Source: Emiliania huxleyi CCMP1516 (lineage: Eukaryota > Haptophyta > Isochrysidales > Noelaerhabdaceae). Taken from it: a stretch of DNA of 64,000 nt. Below, one piece after another: positions 1 to 11,186 of the stretch. The stretch's first letter is position 1; the number at the start of each line of letters is the position of its first letter. The stretch lies in NCBI RefSeq assembly GCF_000372725.1, contig NW_005202428.1, positions 1,586,822 through 1,650,821 on the forward strand. The letters are read 5' to 3'. The translations under genes were made by a program, and so were the position numbers. Under the pieces are notes generated by a model. The model was not told the origin of the DNA. It did no database searches and saw nothing but the letters and a program-made list of their open reading frames with translations.

Positions 1-587
1 GGCGGCCGCCACTGTGAGGTCTCGAGGGCCGACCGGCCGGGCGAGCATCCGCGCTGCCGACGACGTGCTCGAGGCTGACCTTCAGAGCGACGAGATTCTC
101 GCATGCTTTGAGGAGGCGCTCGGCGAACGGCAGCCAGAGATGGGAACGGATGCTGCAGCAGGGCGAGAGGCGAACGCCGAGAGTGCGGAGGCCGCACCGC
201 GACTCGAGGCTGCAGCAGAGCAGCAGCGGGAACATTCCCTGCTTGCACCGACCGCGGGGCGCGGCGTTGAGCCGGTGCTGCAGACCCGGTGCCTATGCTG
301 CATACGAATTCCGGTGGAGGGCGCAGATCGTGCGAGCCAGATGCCGGCGCCCGTCAGCAGATCGGGTCGGCAGCTGCGAGCATTCTCGAGTGGCGCGGCG
401 AGGCGGCGCGAGCGAAGGTGCTAGATAAGGTGCGTGATGCGGGGCGAGCAGATGGGGACCCGGCCGCCCCAGAGGAGGAAAATGGCGAGTAAAAAACACA
501 TCGTGTCCTCAGCCGCTTCCTCTATGGCCGCTTCCGCTATGGACTGCCCAAACCAAATCTCTCTCTTTATGCGATCCAGACCCGGCC

Positions 588-1025
588 GCGGCCGCGGGAC
601 TGGCCGCCGCCACCGAGACGGCCGTCATCGCGCTGGGGTGATTCTGGCATCCGCAGGCCGAGTACGACTCGCTTCCCGGCGTCGTCTCCACCTCGGTCGG
701 CTATACGGGTGGTGCGTCCTCGAACCCCACGTACTCCACCGTCTGCCGCGGGGACGGGCACACAGAGGCTCTCAAGGTGGAGTACGACCCGACCAAGACT
801 TCATACGAGGCGCTGATGACACGCTTCTTCGCCGAGGCGTCGGCCCACAAGAGCAAGCCGCAGTACATGAGCGCCGTGTGGGCGCAGAATGCGGAGCAAA
901 GGGCGACCGCCGAGAGAATTGCGAGGCAGAGCGGCAAGCCCATCCCCGTGCTCGACGCAAAGCAGTGGCACGACGCTGAGGAGTATCATCAGCACTACAT
1001 CGACAAGCAGTATGGAAGGAGGTGA
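588..1025 (+). CDS. msrA: Peptide methionine sulfoxide reductase A, selenocysteine form
   Basis: Reduces methionine-S-sulfoxide in proteins. The frame carries the MsrA signatures GYTGG, NPTYSTVCRGDGHTEAL, VEYDP and AEEYHQHYI, ending QYGRR and TGA at 1023-1025. The catalytic motif, normally GCFW, reads ALG-TGA-FWHPQAEYDSLPG, so the nucleophilic Cys is replaced by an in-frame TGA at 639-641. Similarity continues on both sides (ATETAVIALG before it), which is what a selenoprotein looks like; selenocysteine MsrA is known in green algae. The true start is unresolved: no ATG lies in this frame just upstream, while an ATG at 483 opens a neighbouring frame, so a short intron or frameshift near 580-600 is likely. 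No canonical SECIS was found by eye downstream, though 1113-1150 can form a strong hairpin. Confidence 0.85.
639..641 (+). other. Candidate selenocysteine TGA codon of msrA
   Basis: This TGA occupies exactly the position of the catalytic cysteine of the MsrA GCFW motif. The flanking codons on both sides encode conserved MsrA sequence in the same frame. Confidence 0.8.
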
Positions 1026-1350
1026 GGCTGCCACCGACACCCTCCGCTCCCGACACACTTTGGTATCAACTCGCCGCGGAATGACGCTGGCAAGGCCGCA
1101 ACAGCAAGATGAGGGCCGCACACCGAGACCTGGATCGTGCGTGTGCGCCCCCGCTGTGGCCGGGCTGCTGAAGAGCTTATAGGAGCGGTGTTGAACGTGT
1201 GTCGGTGGAGCCGGGGCGTGGACCGTGGAGGCTGAGACCTTTCAGTCAGATGGGTGTGGAGAGAACTGTGTGTGATGCCTGATTCAAATAGGACGACACT
1301 GCTGGCAACACCGCGCTCACCTTCCTCTTGGCACCCACAGAGAGATCCCT

Positions 1351-1422
1351 CTGCGCGTTGGTCTCAGCCGCGACCTCTGGGCGTGTCGGCGCCCGTTGGC
1401 AGTCGTGGCGTCATCTCGCGCG
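1351..1422 (-). promoter_or_regulatory. SECIS element (form II) of the thioredoxin-fold selenoprotein
   Basis: Read on the minus strand, about 50 nt after the stop of the upstream gene. The core has ATGA (1414-1411) opposite TGA (1366-1364), which can form the non-Watson-Crick quartet. Above it GCC-A-CGACT pairs with GGTCG-C-GGC (one mismatch). An unpaired AA lies 13 nt after ATGA in the apical loop, and an extra mini-stem GGGCG/CGCCC makes it form II. Below the quartet GCGCG (near 1420) pairs with CGCGC (near 1355). Spacing and order match eukaryotic SECIS rules. Confidence 0.75.
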
Positions 1423-1473
1423 AGGGCTCTGGAGCTACATGTACATGTACACGCCTCAGGCAGCGGTGGCCTG

Positions 1474-2124
1474 TTATCTCGCCGCCGCCTCGAGCAAGTC
1501 GTCCAGCTTTGCGTGCGCGCCAGTGCTGGGGTCGAAGTGCGAGAACAGCAGGTCGGGGCCTTCAAAGACGAACGCGCCGCCCTGCTGCAGGCCCTGGTCA
1601 TTCTTGGGCGGCAGCCACGGCTTCCAGCGCTTGGTAGCGTCGATCAGGTCGGCGGCGCCGTCCTTGCGCGCGCGATCGAGAATCGCGAAGGGCGTGTCAA
1701 CAGTGAAGAAGGTCGTGGCAACTCCCTTCTTCAGGCCGAGAGCGTCGTACGCGGCGTTCTCTGGATCGCAGAGGAGGGTTTCCGCAGGGAGGCCGACGTG
1801 CTCGCAGTACTCTCGGCCTCGCTCGGCCGTCCCGATGCCGACCGCCACGAGCTTGGCAGGCGGCTTGCCGCCGCGGAGCACAGGCAGCACATCACGTGCA
1901 AGCTGTGCGCCCAGCTCCTGGCAGAACATTCAACCAAACGATCGCATCAGCACCAGCACCGCACGCTCGTCCGTGGCCCACTGCTCGGTGAGCGGGACCG
2001 CCACGCCGTCGGTGGCCCGCAGCACGTCGATGCCGCGCAGAAGGTTGAACGCGTTGGGCGGCGCGGTGGCGGACGGCACGGTGAACGAGGCGGCGGCGGC
2101 CGCGAATAGCGAGAGCATGTACAC
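1474..2124 (-). CDS. AhpC/TSA-family (PRXL2-like) thioredoxin-fold selenoprotein
   Basis: Two open frames, 2124-1933 and 1929-1474, are in the same phase and separated only by TGA at 1932-1930. The join reads LVLMRSFG-U-MFCQELGAQL, a UxxC redox motif where peroxiredoxin-like 2/AhpC-TSA relatives have CxxC. Downstream features of the family follow: KLVAVGIG, then LLCDPENAAYDALGL. Read through, the protein is about 217 residues. It begins MYMLSLFAAAAASFTVPSATA, a probable signal or plastid-targeting peptide. A good SECIS sits just 3' of the stop. The gene converges on msrA. The likely role is thiol or peroxide redox chemistry; substrate unknown. Confidence 0.85.
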
Positions 2125-2832
2125 GCGTATGCCGTTCCTGTGAAACTCCCTCCAAGCTTCTACGAGTAAGAAATTTCCCCGCCTGGCACAACACAGAAGG
2201 AACTCTTTGAGGGAGCAGTTCGAGGCGGCGATGGCGGCGGGCGAGCTGCTCGAGATGCTCGAGAGCTTGCCGCGAGGGGCGGTCGAGGCCTCCGTGCGAC
2301 TGATGCGCGGTTACACCCACCCGCACGGGCGAGTGGCCAGAGCCCATTCTCACTCACTCACTACAGTTGTAGCCCTGCCCCGCAGCGCGGCCGCTCGCCA
2401 AGCCCCGCAGATGAGTGGTCAGATGGTTAGTGCCAGAGAGCGAGGGGTCCGGGGGGGAGCACAAATAGGACGCCCAGCCCTGCCCTGGTGCCGCCGAGCG
2501 AGTGCATATCCTATGCGAGAGAGGATCCCCTGTGCCCTGTGCCCAGCCCTCTCCGCGCGGCGATGCGCCCACCCCCCTCGCTTTTGCAAAATCCTGCAAA
2601 GGTGGGGACGTGTCTGTCCTCGACCCAGCCCTAGCTTGCGATGTCCGTTTTGTTTATTTAAAACGACTCTTTCTTTACTTTCCGAGGTAACGAACTCCGC
2701 CGTCAACGGCCGTCATCGCATTCGCCTCCTGGGTCTTGTGCTGACTTCTGACTGTCGTTGCTGTTTCTCGACTGTCTGTGCTTGTGCGCCTAGCGTCCTG
2801 TTTTGTGTGTTTGTGTCAACGTGTTCCGCCCC

Positions 2833-5509
2833 ATGGCATGGGACTGCGTGGCCGGCTGGCATCCCCGCGGCTTGCACCTCGACTTTGCGCTCGGCACCGA
2901 GGCGATCAACAACCTCGGCGGGTATCCAGGAGGCAGCGGCGTCCTCTGCCAGCCGCCAGCGCTTGGGTCGGCGACCGACTGCTCGTGCGGGTGCGGGTGC
3001 GGCTGCTCGGACTCCGCGGAAGGCACGCTTCCGGTGCTGCGGTACAACGGTGTCGGCAGGGTGTATGACGGCGTCAGCACGGTGGCGGCGGGCCTGGACC
3101 TCGTCGTGAGCAACCTCACTTCCTACACTCCCTGGTCTTCAGCGCACAATGGCAGGACGATGAATGGCGGGAACTTCGCCTCTATCAGCCTCCTGCAGGG
3201 CACGCAGACCACCTTTGGGTTCGAGTTCGTCCAGCCGGGCACCAACGCGCCCTTCGTCGTAGACCACCCCTTCGACTTTTGCTTCTTTGACTTTGACACC
3301 GGCCCGCACCTCGGGGAGCTCGCAAACATGAGGGAGAGCATGGTCGCGTGCGGCACATCGGGCTACTTCATGCATGGTAAGCTTCCCGAGGCATCTTCAA
3401 TCAAGGACTTCCTCTGCCCAGACATTGACACCTCGCCCTACATGCGAATCGAGGAGGATGCGGGCTGCATCCGCGTCGAAGCGCTGGCCGAGGGGCGTGG
3501 GCCCGACAATCCGAGCGACTTTCCGGAGGCGCTAATGAATATTCCGGGGGGCGCCAGCGGGACGTGCGGCGACTACGACAAGTGTCCCGGGTTGGCGCAC
3601 GGCCGAATGCCCGGCGACGGAATCTCGGGCTACCCGCGGCCCCCTGGCAGAGTCTTGGACGAGGTCATTTGCACCGACGAAGGCGCCGAGATCCCAGGCG
3701 CCGGCGTCTACCCCGATGGCTCGAGGAAGTCGGGGCAGCCCTACCGCTACACGATGCCCAAATTTGTGTGCCTCCAATACCCTGCTGGAATCAGCAGCTT
3801 CGAGGTGACATATGAGGTTGGCCGAAACTTTGACGCGTCTGCGTACGGCCGGAACTTTCTCTTTGCAGGCACGGGGAGTCTGCCGCCCGAGTGTGTAGGG
3901 CCGCCCCAGTTGCCGCCCGCAATGCCGCCGTCACGGCCAGCACCAATGCCTTCTCCCAGCTCGCCACCGTCTACGCCGCTGCCTCAGCGACCGCACTTGC
4001 TACCACATACTCCCCCACCGCTGATGCCGCCGCCGTCAACACCGCCGCCGCCGCCGCCGCTGCCACTGCCGCCGCCACCATCGCCATCGCCCCCGCCGCC
4101 CCCGCCACTGACGCCCCCGCAGACGCCAGCGCAGGCGCCGCCACCACCGCCAGTGCCACTACCGCCGCCAGTGCCACCGCCGCCGCCCTCGCCACCCCCG
4201 TCATCACCTCCACCGACACCCTCCTTGCCACCTTCCGAGCCGATGCCCTCGCCGCCGCCGCCGCCACCCCCTCTGGACGAGAAGGTGAGGCTTGTTCTTC
4301 CCTTCACGTTCCATCCTATGCAGGCAGCCCTTAGCGAGGGCTCTTTTTCGGTAGAATTTGAGGCTGCGGTGCGCCGTTTGCTGCCGCTCACTCGCCACGG
4401 CGTTGAAGTCTCCGTTGTGCAAACGGAGCAAGCAAGTGCCTCGTCTGTCGAGGTGCAGTTCAGCGCAGAGGGGGAAGATCTGAACGAATCCCAGAGAGCG
4501 TACCCGATTCGAGTGAGAGGCCTCTTGGCCAGGGACCTGCCACGCGTGCTCAACGCCGCCAGCGTCTACCCCTTGCAAGTCTGGGCAGACGTCGCTGTCT
4601 CCTCGGTCGTCACAGTCAAAACTGTGCACGCGTCGGCCGAGGAGGCCAGGACGGTGGCAAGGTTTTGGACGCGGGGCTCTGCGGCGGCGGGAGAGGCCGA
4701 GCTCGATCTTCTCTCCCGAGGCGGCTCTGTCTCCGAGATTCAACCTTGGGTTGGTCCTCCTCCGCTCATCGTCAGCTTTGACTTTTATGCCGCGACACAT
4801 TCGGGCGAGCCTCACGAGAGCGCACTTGCCCTCGCGTGTCTTCTTGCCGAGCATGGCCAGACGCCTCTGCTGGAGACACAGGTGCGAGAGTTATGCCTCG
4901 CCTTCCTCAAGCACACGCCACCGACGTCGCCTGCCCTATGCTGGATGTCCCTGCGGCAGCGCTCACGCTCCCCCCTCCGCTTCGTGGCAGGCGGGCTACG
5001 TGCAGCCTGGCACGGCCCTACTGATGGTTGCGGGCGAGCGTGTCGAGGTTGTCTCATGCCCCCGCTCAACCTCGGGCCGCAGCAGCTCGACGATAGTGGC
5101 CATCGCTGCCGGCGGTGCCGTCGCCTTTCTCCTTTTCACGGCGCTCTGCTGCGCGGAGTTGGTCGCACGGGGCTTCTTCGGAGCGCGGGCTCAGCTGCAC
5201 TGCACGCACTCGAACAAGCGTTTGCTTCCGCTCTACCTTCCACGCGCGCAACGAGAGGCCATCCGAGGCCGCCTATACTCTGCCGACTCGCGCCCCCCTT
5301 CGCCCCGCTGTGGCTCAAAGGGTGACACGCAGCAGCAGCCGGCGGCTGGGGCCGCACTGCCGCCGTCTGGCGACCTGACATCGTCGGAGGCTTCCGCCGA
5401 GCCCAGTGCGGAGCTCCCGGTGTCGCCGTCGATCAATTTTCGCTTCGGTGCGATTGGCGTGCTGCAAATGAGAAAGGACTTGAGCCCGAGACAAGTACCG
5501 AGACGGTGA
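2833..5509 (+). CDS. Proline-rich single-pass membrane protein, two exons
   Basis: Exon 1 runs to 4881 and exon 2 from 4991 to 5509. The 109 nt intron has a GT start, a pyrimidine tract and an AG end; it restores the frame as LLETQ|AGYVQPG. The N-terminal part is Cys-rich (SCGCGCGC) and contains a conserved-looking ectodomain (PFDFCFFDFDTG, ESMVACGTSGYF). A long Pro/Ser linker follows (about 3900-4275), then a second globular part. After the splice comes one transmembrane helix (STIVAIAAGGAVAFLLFTALC) and a cytoplasmic tail of about 110 residues. The architecture recalls pherophorin-like or algal wall proteins, but I do not recognise a named domain. An upstream exon with a signal peptide is probable, since the ATG at 2833 lacks one. 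Confidence 0.65.
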
Positions 5510-5966
5510 GAGCTGAGTCCTGAGAGGGGAGAGCGGTGCCTTGGGGGGCACACGTGGTCATCGTATTCGTAGAGAGAGAATGTAGGCAGATACTATAAGT
5601 GCATAGAGTAGTAGTATAATAGTATGCACATGGGTAAAGTGGGTTGAGGCGGGCTTGTACTGTAGGGTGGTCAGTAGTTTTGTGCCACCTTCTTGCCTCT
5701 TCGCAAGCGTTTGTTTTATTGACGAGCAAGTGACACTCTCGGACCCCTGGCGCCTGGGTTCCGGCTGTTTTTTTGGGGTGGGTAGAGTACACCCCCCGGA
5801 TTGTAGGGGGGTAGGGGGTTGGGGGGTGGCCGCCCACAAGAGACGTCCGTTACATGCCCAAATGAGGGGTAGCAGACCGCGATCCGGCGCACCCTACCCT
5901 ACCCCCGAACAGCCGGAACCCTGCTCACATTTCACGATGCAAAGAGGAATTCCAGCACGTTGATAT
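5510..5966. other. Intergenic region
   Basis: This holds the 3' end of the proline-rich gene and the 5' flank of the HAD-like gene. A T-rich stretch and a G-rich run near 5770-5830 are visible. I see no gene. Confidence 0.5.
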
Positions 5967-6758
5967 ATGGCCGACACCGGCACCGGCAGCAGCGGAGACA
6001 GTGGCAGCAGTACGAAGACCCGGCCGATCGTATTCCTGGACGTGGATGGCGTGCTCTGCTGCAAACACGAGACAAGGCTGGAGGCCGCGCCGTGTGCAGA
6101 GCTGCAAAGAATCGCCGAGTCCACACGTGCCGCAGTTGTGCTGTCCACCGACTGGCGGCGTGACACGTCACTCAGTAGCCGCATCAAACGATGTCTGCAC
6201 GAGAGAAGAGTCGACTGCATTGGCGCGACACCGCAGCTCAGCGGCTCCATGGACCGCGTTTCGCGCGTCCGCCCGAAGGAGATCCTCAGCTGGCTGTCGG
6301 AGCACGGATTGGGAGGCCTTCATGGCAGCACGAATTGGGTGGCGATCGACGACCGTGACCTGGTATCAGAAGACGGCGGCGAGGCACTGCGGGGCCGCTT
6401 CGTCCAGACAGCCTTTGCGAGTGGGTTGACCCGCGAGCTGGCAGACCGAGCTATCAAAATGCTTCTGCACGGCCCACAGCCCTGCCCGGAGGAGGAGAGG
6501 CCACCCAACGTGCGAACGTTGCAGGATCTGCTCGCCGAGGCCGGCGTGGACACGGCGGTGATGGATGTGTTGCAGAGCTGCGCCACAACCAGCTCGCTAC
6601 CAGCGCTGGTGAAGGCTGTTGAGAGCTCAGGGCGTGTGAAATTCCTTGAGCTACTCAAGGCAAGCGGGATATCACGCCCTGCGACGCGCCAGGCCATTGC
6701 GAATGCGATCGGCAGGTGCAAACGAGAGGATCGACTGTGCCCTGAACTAAAAATATGA
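5967..6758 (+). CDS. HAD-superfamily protein (Swiss-army-knife RNA-repair type HAD domain)
   Basis: This single-exon frame of 263 residues starts MADTGTGSSGDSG. HAD motif I is FLDVDGVLCC, giving the Asp nucleophile and the Asp acid two residues later. Motif II is VVLSTDWRR. The late acidic motif is WVAIDDRDL, followed by GLTRELADRAI. This order (DVDGVL, STDWR, DDRDL) is typical of the HAD domain found in Swiss-army-knife RNA-repair proteins and related stand-alone proteins. Residues from about 170 to the end form helical segments (LQDLLAEAGVDTAVMDVLQ, FLELLKASGI) that resemble SAM-like helix bundles. Phosphatase activity is inferred; the substrate is unknown. Confidence 0.7.
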   Translation: MADTGTGSSGDSGSSTKTRPIVFLDVDGVLCCKHETRLEAAPCAELQRIAESTRAAVVLSTDWRRDTSLSSRIKRCLHERRVDCIGATPQLSGSMDRVSRVRPKEILSWLSEHGLGGLHGSTNWVAIDDRDLVSEDGGEALRGRFVQTAFASGLTRELADRAIKMLLHGPQPCPEEERPPNVRTLQDLLAEAGVDTAVMDVLQSCATTSSLPALVKAVESSGRVKFLELLKASGISRPATRQAIANAIGRCKREDRLCPELKI

Positions 6759-6925
6759 AAGAAGAAATCGCGCCACCACCATGTCGTTTCACCCATCTCC
6801 GGTCGCGCGGCTCGCGCCGCGTGTGCCGCGCCGGCACCGTGTTTTTATGTATCAACGGCCTTCTCAGCCGTCACAGCTCACACGAATCTTATTTGCGTAT
6901 ACTCGACATCGCGAATAAAAGCGAG

Positions 6926-8319
6926 TCAGATGTTCACGCGCGCAGAACCGAGAACGCGCGCCACCTTCCTAACGCCCTCATTGTACTGGTCGGGGTCGAT
7001 GACATATGTGAGCCTCAAGTGGCGGCGGCCCGCCGGTGGCGGCGCGGCGGCGCAGCTCTCGCCCGGAATCACCGCGACCCCGTGCCGCCTCAACGCCTCG
7101 AGCAGCGGCCCCGGCTCGTAGTCCGCCGCCAGGGTCAGCCATAGGAACATCCCCGCCTGCGGCACGCTCCAGGTGGCGACGCCCCCGAGGTGCTCCTCGG
7201 CGGCCGCGAGGAGGGCCAGGCAGCGCGTCCGCATCGCCGCCTGCAGCGCCGTGACGTGGCCGAGCAGCCAGCCGGGCGCCGCGAGCATCTTTGCGAGCAG
7301 CAGCATCGAGAGCGTGCTGCCCCACTGCGACGACATGTACTGCAGCCCGTCCACCTTTGCGGCGAGATTGGCCAAGCTCGGCCAATCTCGGCTCACCCCG
7401 GGCTCCTCTCGGCTCACCTCGGGCTCCTCTCGGCTCCTCTCCTCCTCTCGGCTCCTCTCGCCTTTGCAACGAAGGGAGACGGCGCAGTCACCCACGCGAG
7501 CCGGAAGCCGGGCGCGAGGAGCTTCGAGAAGGTGTCGAGGCGCACGACGCGCCCGTCCTCGTCCAGAGAGAGGAAGCTGGGCCCGAGCCCACTCAGCCCG
7601 GGCAGGGGCATGTCGGGCCGCGCCGCCCTGTGTTGCATGTAGTAGTAAGCATCGTCCTCGACAATGACGAGCCCGTACCTGCGCGCGGCGGAGTAGACGG
7701 CGGCATACCGGTCCGGCCGCAGCCGCGAGCCGGTTGGGTTCTGGCCGACGGGGATCGTGTAGAGCAGCTTTGGCAGCGGCAGCCCCGCCGCCAGCCGCGC
7801 CTCGCACTCCTCCTCGACTGCGCTCGGCAGGAGGCCGTCCTCGTCCATCGCCAGCGGGAGGAGGGTGGCGCCCGCCGCGAGGAGGTTGTCCTTGGACGCG
7901 AGGAAGGTGAATTCCTCGCACAGGACGGCGTCGCCCGGGTCGAGCAGCAGGCGCAAGACCGCGTCGATCCCGAGCATTGAGCCAGCGGTTATGCTCACGT
8001 CCCAGTGCTCACTCGGCGGGCTGTGCTGCTCTCGCACGTGCTCCAGCAGCCACGAGCGGAGCGGAGCCCACGCGAATGGCGCGTAGCGCTGTGCGTTGCG
8101 GGTCTCAACGGCATCGAGCTCGACAGTGCTGCCGTCGGCGAGCGTCGCCGAAAGGCTAGCGATGGGCAAGGCTGTCACCGGCGGCACGCCCTGGGCCATG
8201 ACGTGCGCGCCCTCCTGCTTCATAACCTCCTGCAGCGGGCCAGCGGAGAAGCGCGACGGCCCGACGCGTCTTCCGTACGCGGAGAGCGGGATGTCGAACG
8301 ACATCTTCGGCCCTTCCAC
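6926..8319 (-). CDS. PLP-dependent class I/II aminotransferase (aminoadipate/aromatic type)
   Basis: Exon 1 is 8319-7462 and exon 2 is 7354-6926; together they encode about 428 residues. The fold-type I signatures are all present: NPTG (IPVGQNPTGSRL), VEDDAYYYMQ, and the Schiff-base lysine in DTFSKLLAPGFRLAW. After the splice comes DGLQYMSSQWGSTLSML and a C-terminal domain ending VARVLGSARVNI. EDDxYY plus TFSK.LxPGxRxGW is characteristic of the 2-aminoadipate/kynurenine aminotransferase group. The 107 nt intron begins GC and ends AG, and GCAAAGG occurs at both exon borders. The exact amino-acid substrate cannot be told from sequence. Confidence 0.85.
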
Positions 8320-8736
8320 TCGTGTGGGGACGCTGGCTGGCGCTGCGATACCCCTGGCGAGTACAGACGACGCCTCACTTTTTCACCGGCGGGCGTTGTT
8401 TTTCGCTGCAGGCAAAGCTTGTGCTGTGAATTCCAAGTGTTCCTCACGACGGCCGAGGGCCCCACGCGGCAAGCACAGCGGTCAACGCGAGCCGAGCATC
8501 CTCCAGCCCTGCGGCAGCGCCTGCGCTGGGACCAATGCGCGATGCATCTTGAATTCTTGATTTTGGTGATGGGGTGTGAGGACTGAGGAGCGGCTGTGAC
8601 CTGTGTCTCTTGTTTTCGCTAACTGCATACCTAACGCAGCAGCGCGGGGCGCGTGGCCCGTGCCGGCGCACAGCAGGGCGCGAGGGCGTGCCAAGCGGAA
8701 CATGGTCATGGATTATTAGAGCGTCTCTCTCAGCCT

Positions 8737-9371
8737 TCACTGCACGTCGGGCGCGTCCCACCCGCTTGACCGCAGCGCCGCGGCGATGAAGTTGACCCGC
8801 TTCTTGTTGACGCCGAGGTCCGAGTCGCCCACACGCGAGGAGGAGCGGATGCACGCGAACCCGTCCTCCACCGACAGCTCCAGGTCATCCACGAACGGTT
8901 TTCCGCCGTTGAAGAAGCGCGCCATGTTGCCGAGGCCAGAGCGGAACTCGAGCCGCGCGTAGCCGGCGGAGGCGAGCTTGTCGTCGACGCGGCTCCAGCC
9001 ACCCTTGTCCACGTCAGCCTGGCCCGCCTGTAGGGACGGCTCGGACGGGCTCGGGAAGGGCTCCGGGGAGAGGCGACACGGGCAGCAGAGGCCTGCGGGT
9101 ACGAGTCGAGAACCTTCTCGAGCGAGTCGATGGCGGCAGCCTTGTCCATGCCCTTGGGAAACTTCCACGTCGCGAGCTTCCCAACGGGCGAGGGCGCGGC
9201 GGTGGAGAGGCAGTTGTTTGCGCCGGGCGGGCAGGGAGAGAGCGCTCTGGCCTCGCGCGTCCCGCCCAGCGCGGCGATGCCGGCAGGGACGGTCGCGAGC
9301 GCGGCGCGGCGGCCTATCGAGGGGTCGACGAGGAGGGAGCACGTGGCGAGGAGCGGCAGCGCAGCGGCCAT
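8737..9371 (-). CDS. Plastid-targeted DUF1499 protein
   Basis: Exon 1 is 9371-9093 and exon 2 is 9027-8737 (about 189 residues), with a 65 nt intron starting GC and ending AG. The body matches DUF1499: CPPGANNCLST near the N terminus, then ARLEFRSG, PFVDDLELSVED and the hallmark IRSSSRVGDSDLGVNKKRV. The first 50 residues (MAAALPLLATCS, then GRRAALATVPAGIAALGG) look like a transit peptide followed by a twin-arginine thylakoid-lumen signal. Function is unknown in the family; a lumenal plastid location is inferred. A long CA/TG repeat lies about 160 bp upstream of the start. Confidence 0.75.
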
Positions 9372-9531
9372 TGTGTACAATTGTAACTTGTGCGTCGGTC
9401 GCAGCCGAGCCTCAACCTCGAAAAAGAATCTTAGGAGGAATACTCGGCACGGGACTGGCGGTCGCGCGCTGCCGACGGCGCTCGCCGGCGCTACGGCGCT
9501 CGCGGCGCGCTCGTGGCGTTCAGGGCGGCTC

Positions 9532-9551
9532 GCACACGCACACGCACACGC

Positions 9552-9636
<85 letters not shown>
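9532..9636. repeat. (CA)n microsatellite
   Basis: About 100 bp of almost pure CA dinucleotide lies in the 5' flank of the DUF1499 gene. The first part is interrupted by CACGCA units. Confidence 0.95.
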
Positions 9637-9637
<1 letters not shown>

Positions 9638-9879
9638 CACAACACATGCACAGACACACAGCCCCTTCCCCTCCCCCCTCAAGGGCGAGGACACGCACAG
9701 GCCGCACCTCTAGTGAGGCCCGCATAGTGTGTGGGAGACTCGTGCCGCCGCCCCTGCCACCCCTGTGTCAGTGTGCCTGTGGTAGGAGAGACTGCCAGCG
9801 ACAAGCTGGAGGCAGGTCGCTAGACTGAGATGAGACCGCCAGTGGATGTGGGAGTCCACCGCGCACCGCGCTGCGAGTG

Positions 9880-11050
9880 GGGACCCTGTCCTCGTCCCAT
9901 CCCTCGTTTGGCGTGTCTGTTTTCTTTCTTTCTTTACGGGACTGGCGAGAAGAGAATGACGGGAGAGAGGAGGAAGTGACAAGGGAGAGAACGACGAGAG
10001 TGGGACGGCCGCGAGGTGGCATGAAGGTTGCAGCGAGAAGCGGCGGGAGACTGCGAAAAGAGATAGGAAGAGGCAGACTCCCTAGGGTGGGCGACGGCTA
10101 GCGCATCACACCCCTCTCCTTAAAATCCCTGTGTGGTGGCGGCGTGCCGTCCTCCCATCCCTCCCTTTGCTTGTCTGTTTTCTTTCTTTCTTTACGGGAC
10201 TGGCGCGCACTGGCACTAACACAGGTACACCACTGGAGCTGGTGCGCGCCAGTCCCGTGCCCAGTGTTGTGCGAAAAAGAATCAGAGCACCGTCCAACGG
10301 CGGGGGTGCTGTCGACTAAGGGACAATCTTGTCTGTCGGCAGCCAAACTTGTGATGGGACACCCTCGGAATCCAACTGCGTACTACTTGGCTAGCACGCT
10401 ATTGGCATACCGACGGCTAAGGCCGAAATCGGTTCACACCTGCTCTTGCAGGTGTGAACACAAAGGATTCGCTGTATCTACTAAGCTGCTCCGCTTACAC
10501 TTACCTGTGAAGTGTGAACAGCGGATTTTGAACAGTGTTCTCCTTGAACGATATCGGTGTCGAAACACCGCTCTGAAGCGCTCACAGCTGCGCAACGAGT
10601 TTTCCGCCTTTCTTTGAGTTTTACTCCTCTCCTTAAAATCCCTGTGTGGAGTGCTGGGGGGGGGCGACAGGAAGAATGTGGCCCTGAGTTATGTGTACCA
10701 CGCCAACTCAGGGTGTGTGGCAGCCAGCTGGCTGTGTGTCTTGTGAGCTTGTTTGTGTCTGTGTGTCGCTCGTGCGTGTCGTCATCATCTGTCTCGCGTC
10801 CACCCATACCGCGTTGGTGTCCAGTCCGAGCCTGGCTGTTCTTCACCTTTCTACCTACCTACCTACCTGTGTGGTGGCGGCGTGCCGTCCTCCCATCCCT
10901 CCCTTGGGCGTGTCTCTTTTCTTTCTTTCTTTCTTTGAGTTTTATTGTCTGTGTGTCGGCGCGTGTCGTCGTCTTCTGTCCCGCGTCCACCCAGACCGCG
11001 CTGGTGTCCTGGTGTCCAGTCCGAGCCAGACTGTTCTTCACCTAACTAAC
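9880..11050. repeat. Cluster of dispersed TTTCTTTC/GGGACTGG modules
   Basis: The module GTCCTCCCATCCCTCC... followed by TTTCTTTCTTTCTTT and often ACGGGACTGGCG occurs near 9888-9950, 10123-10215 and 10861-10935. Relatives occur near 27203-27262, 62095-62175 and, inverted, 45360-45430. A 32 nt module (GGTGTCCAGTCCGAGCC... CTTCACC) lies at 10816-10847 and, with small changes, at 11011-11042. It is inverted at 54672-54703. A perfect hairpin with stem TTCACACCTG sits at 10433-10458. No coding sequence is visible. Confidence 0.7.
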
Positions 11051-11186
11051 CTTGAGAAAGAAAGATTGTTTTCAAAAATCTCTCACTCTCTCCTAACGAA
11101 ACCTAACATGACAAGCGATCCCACGACAGCGTCTGTGGGGACTAATCCGGGCACCCCCCACTGTGGCCAAGCCGTTTGCTGGCCGT

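Noticed and set aside
1113-1150. Hairpin after msrA considered as its SECIS
   Set aside because: ATGA precedes a good GGGC/GCCC stem, but no GA follows the 3' strand to form the quartet and no AA lies in the loop.
9130-9828. Plus-strand frames rich in His/Thr across the CA repeat
   Set aside because: They are products of the CA microsatellite and the antisense of the DUF1499 exons.
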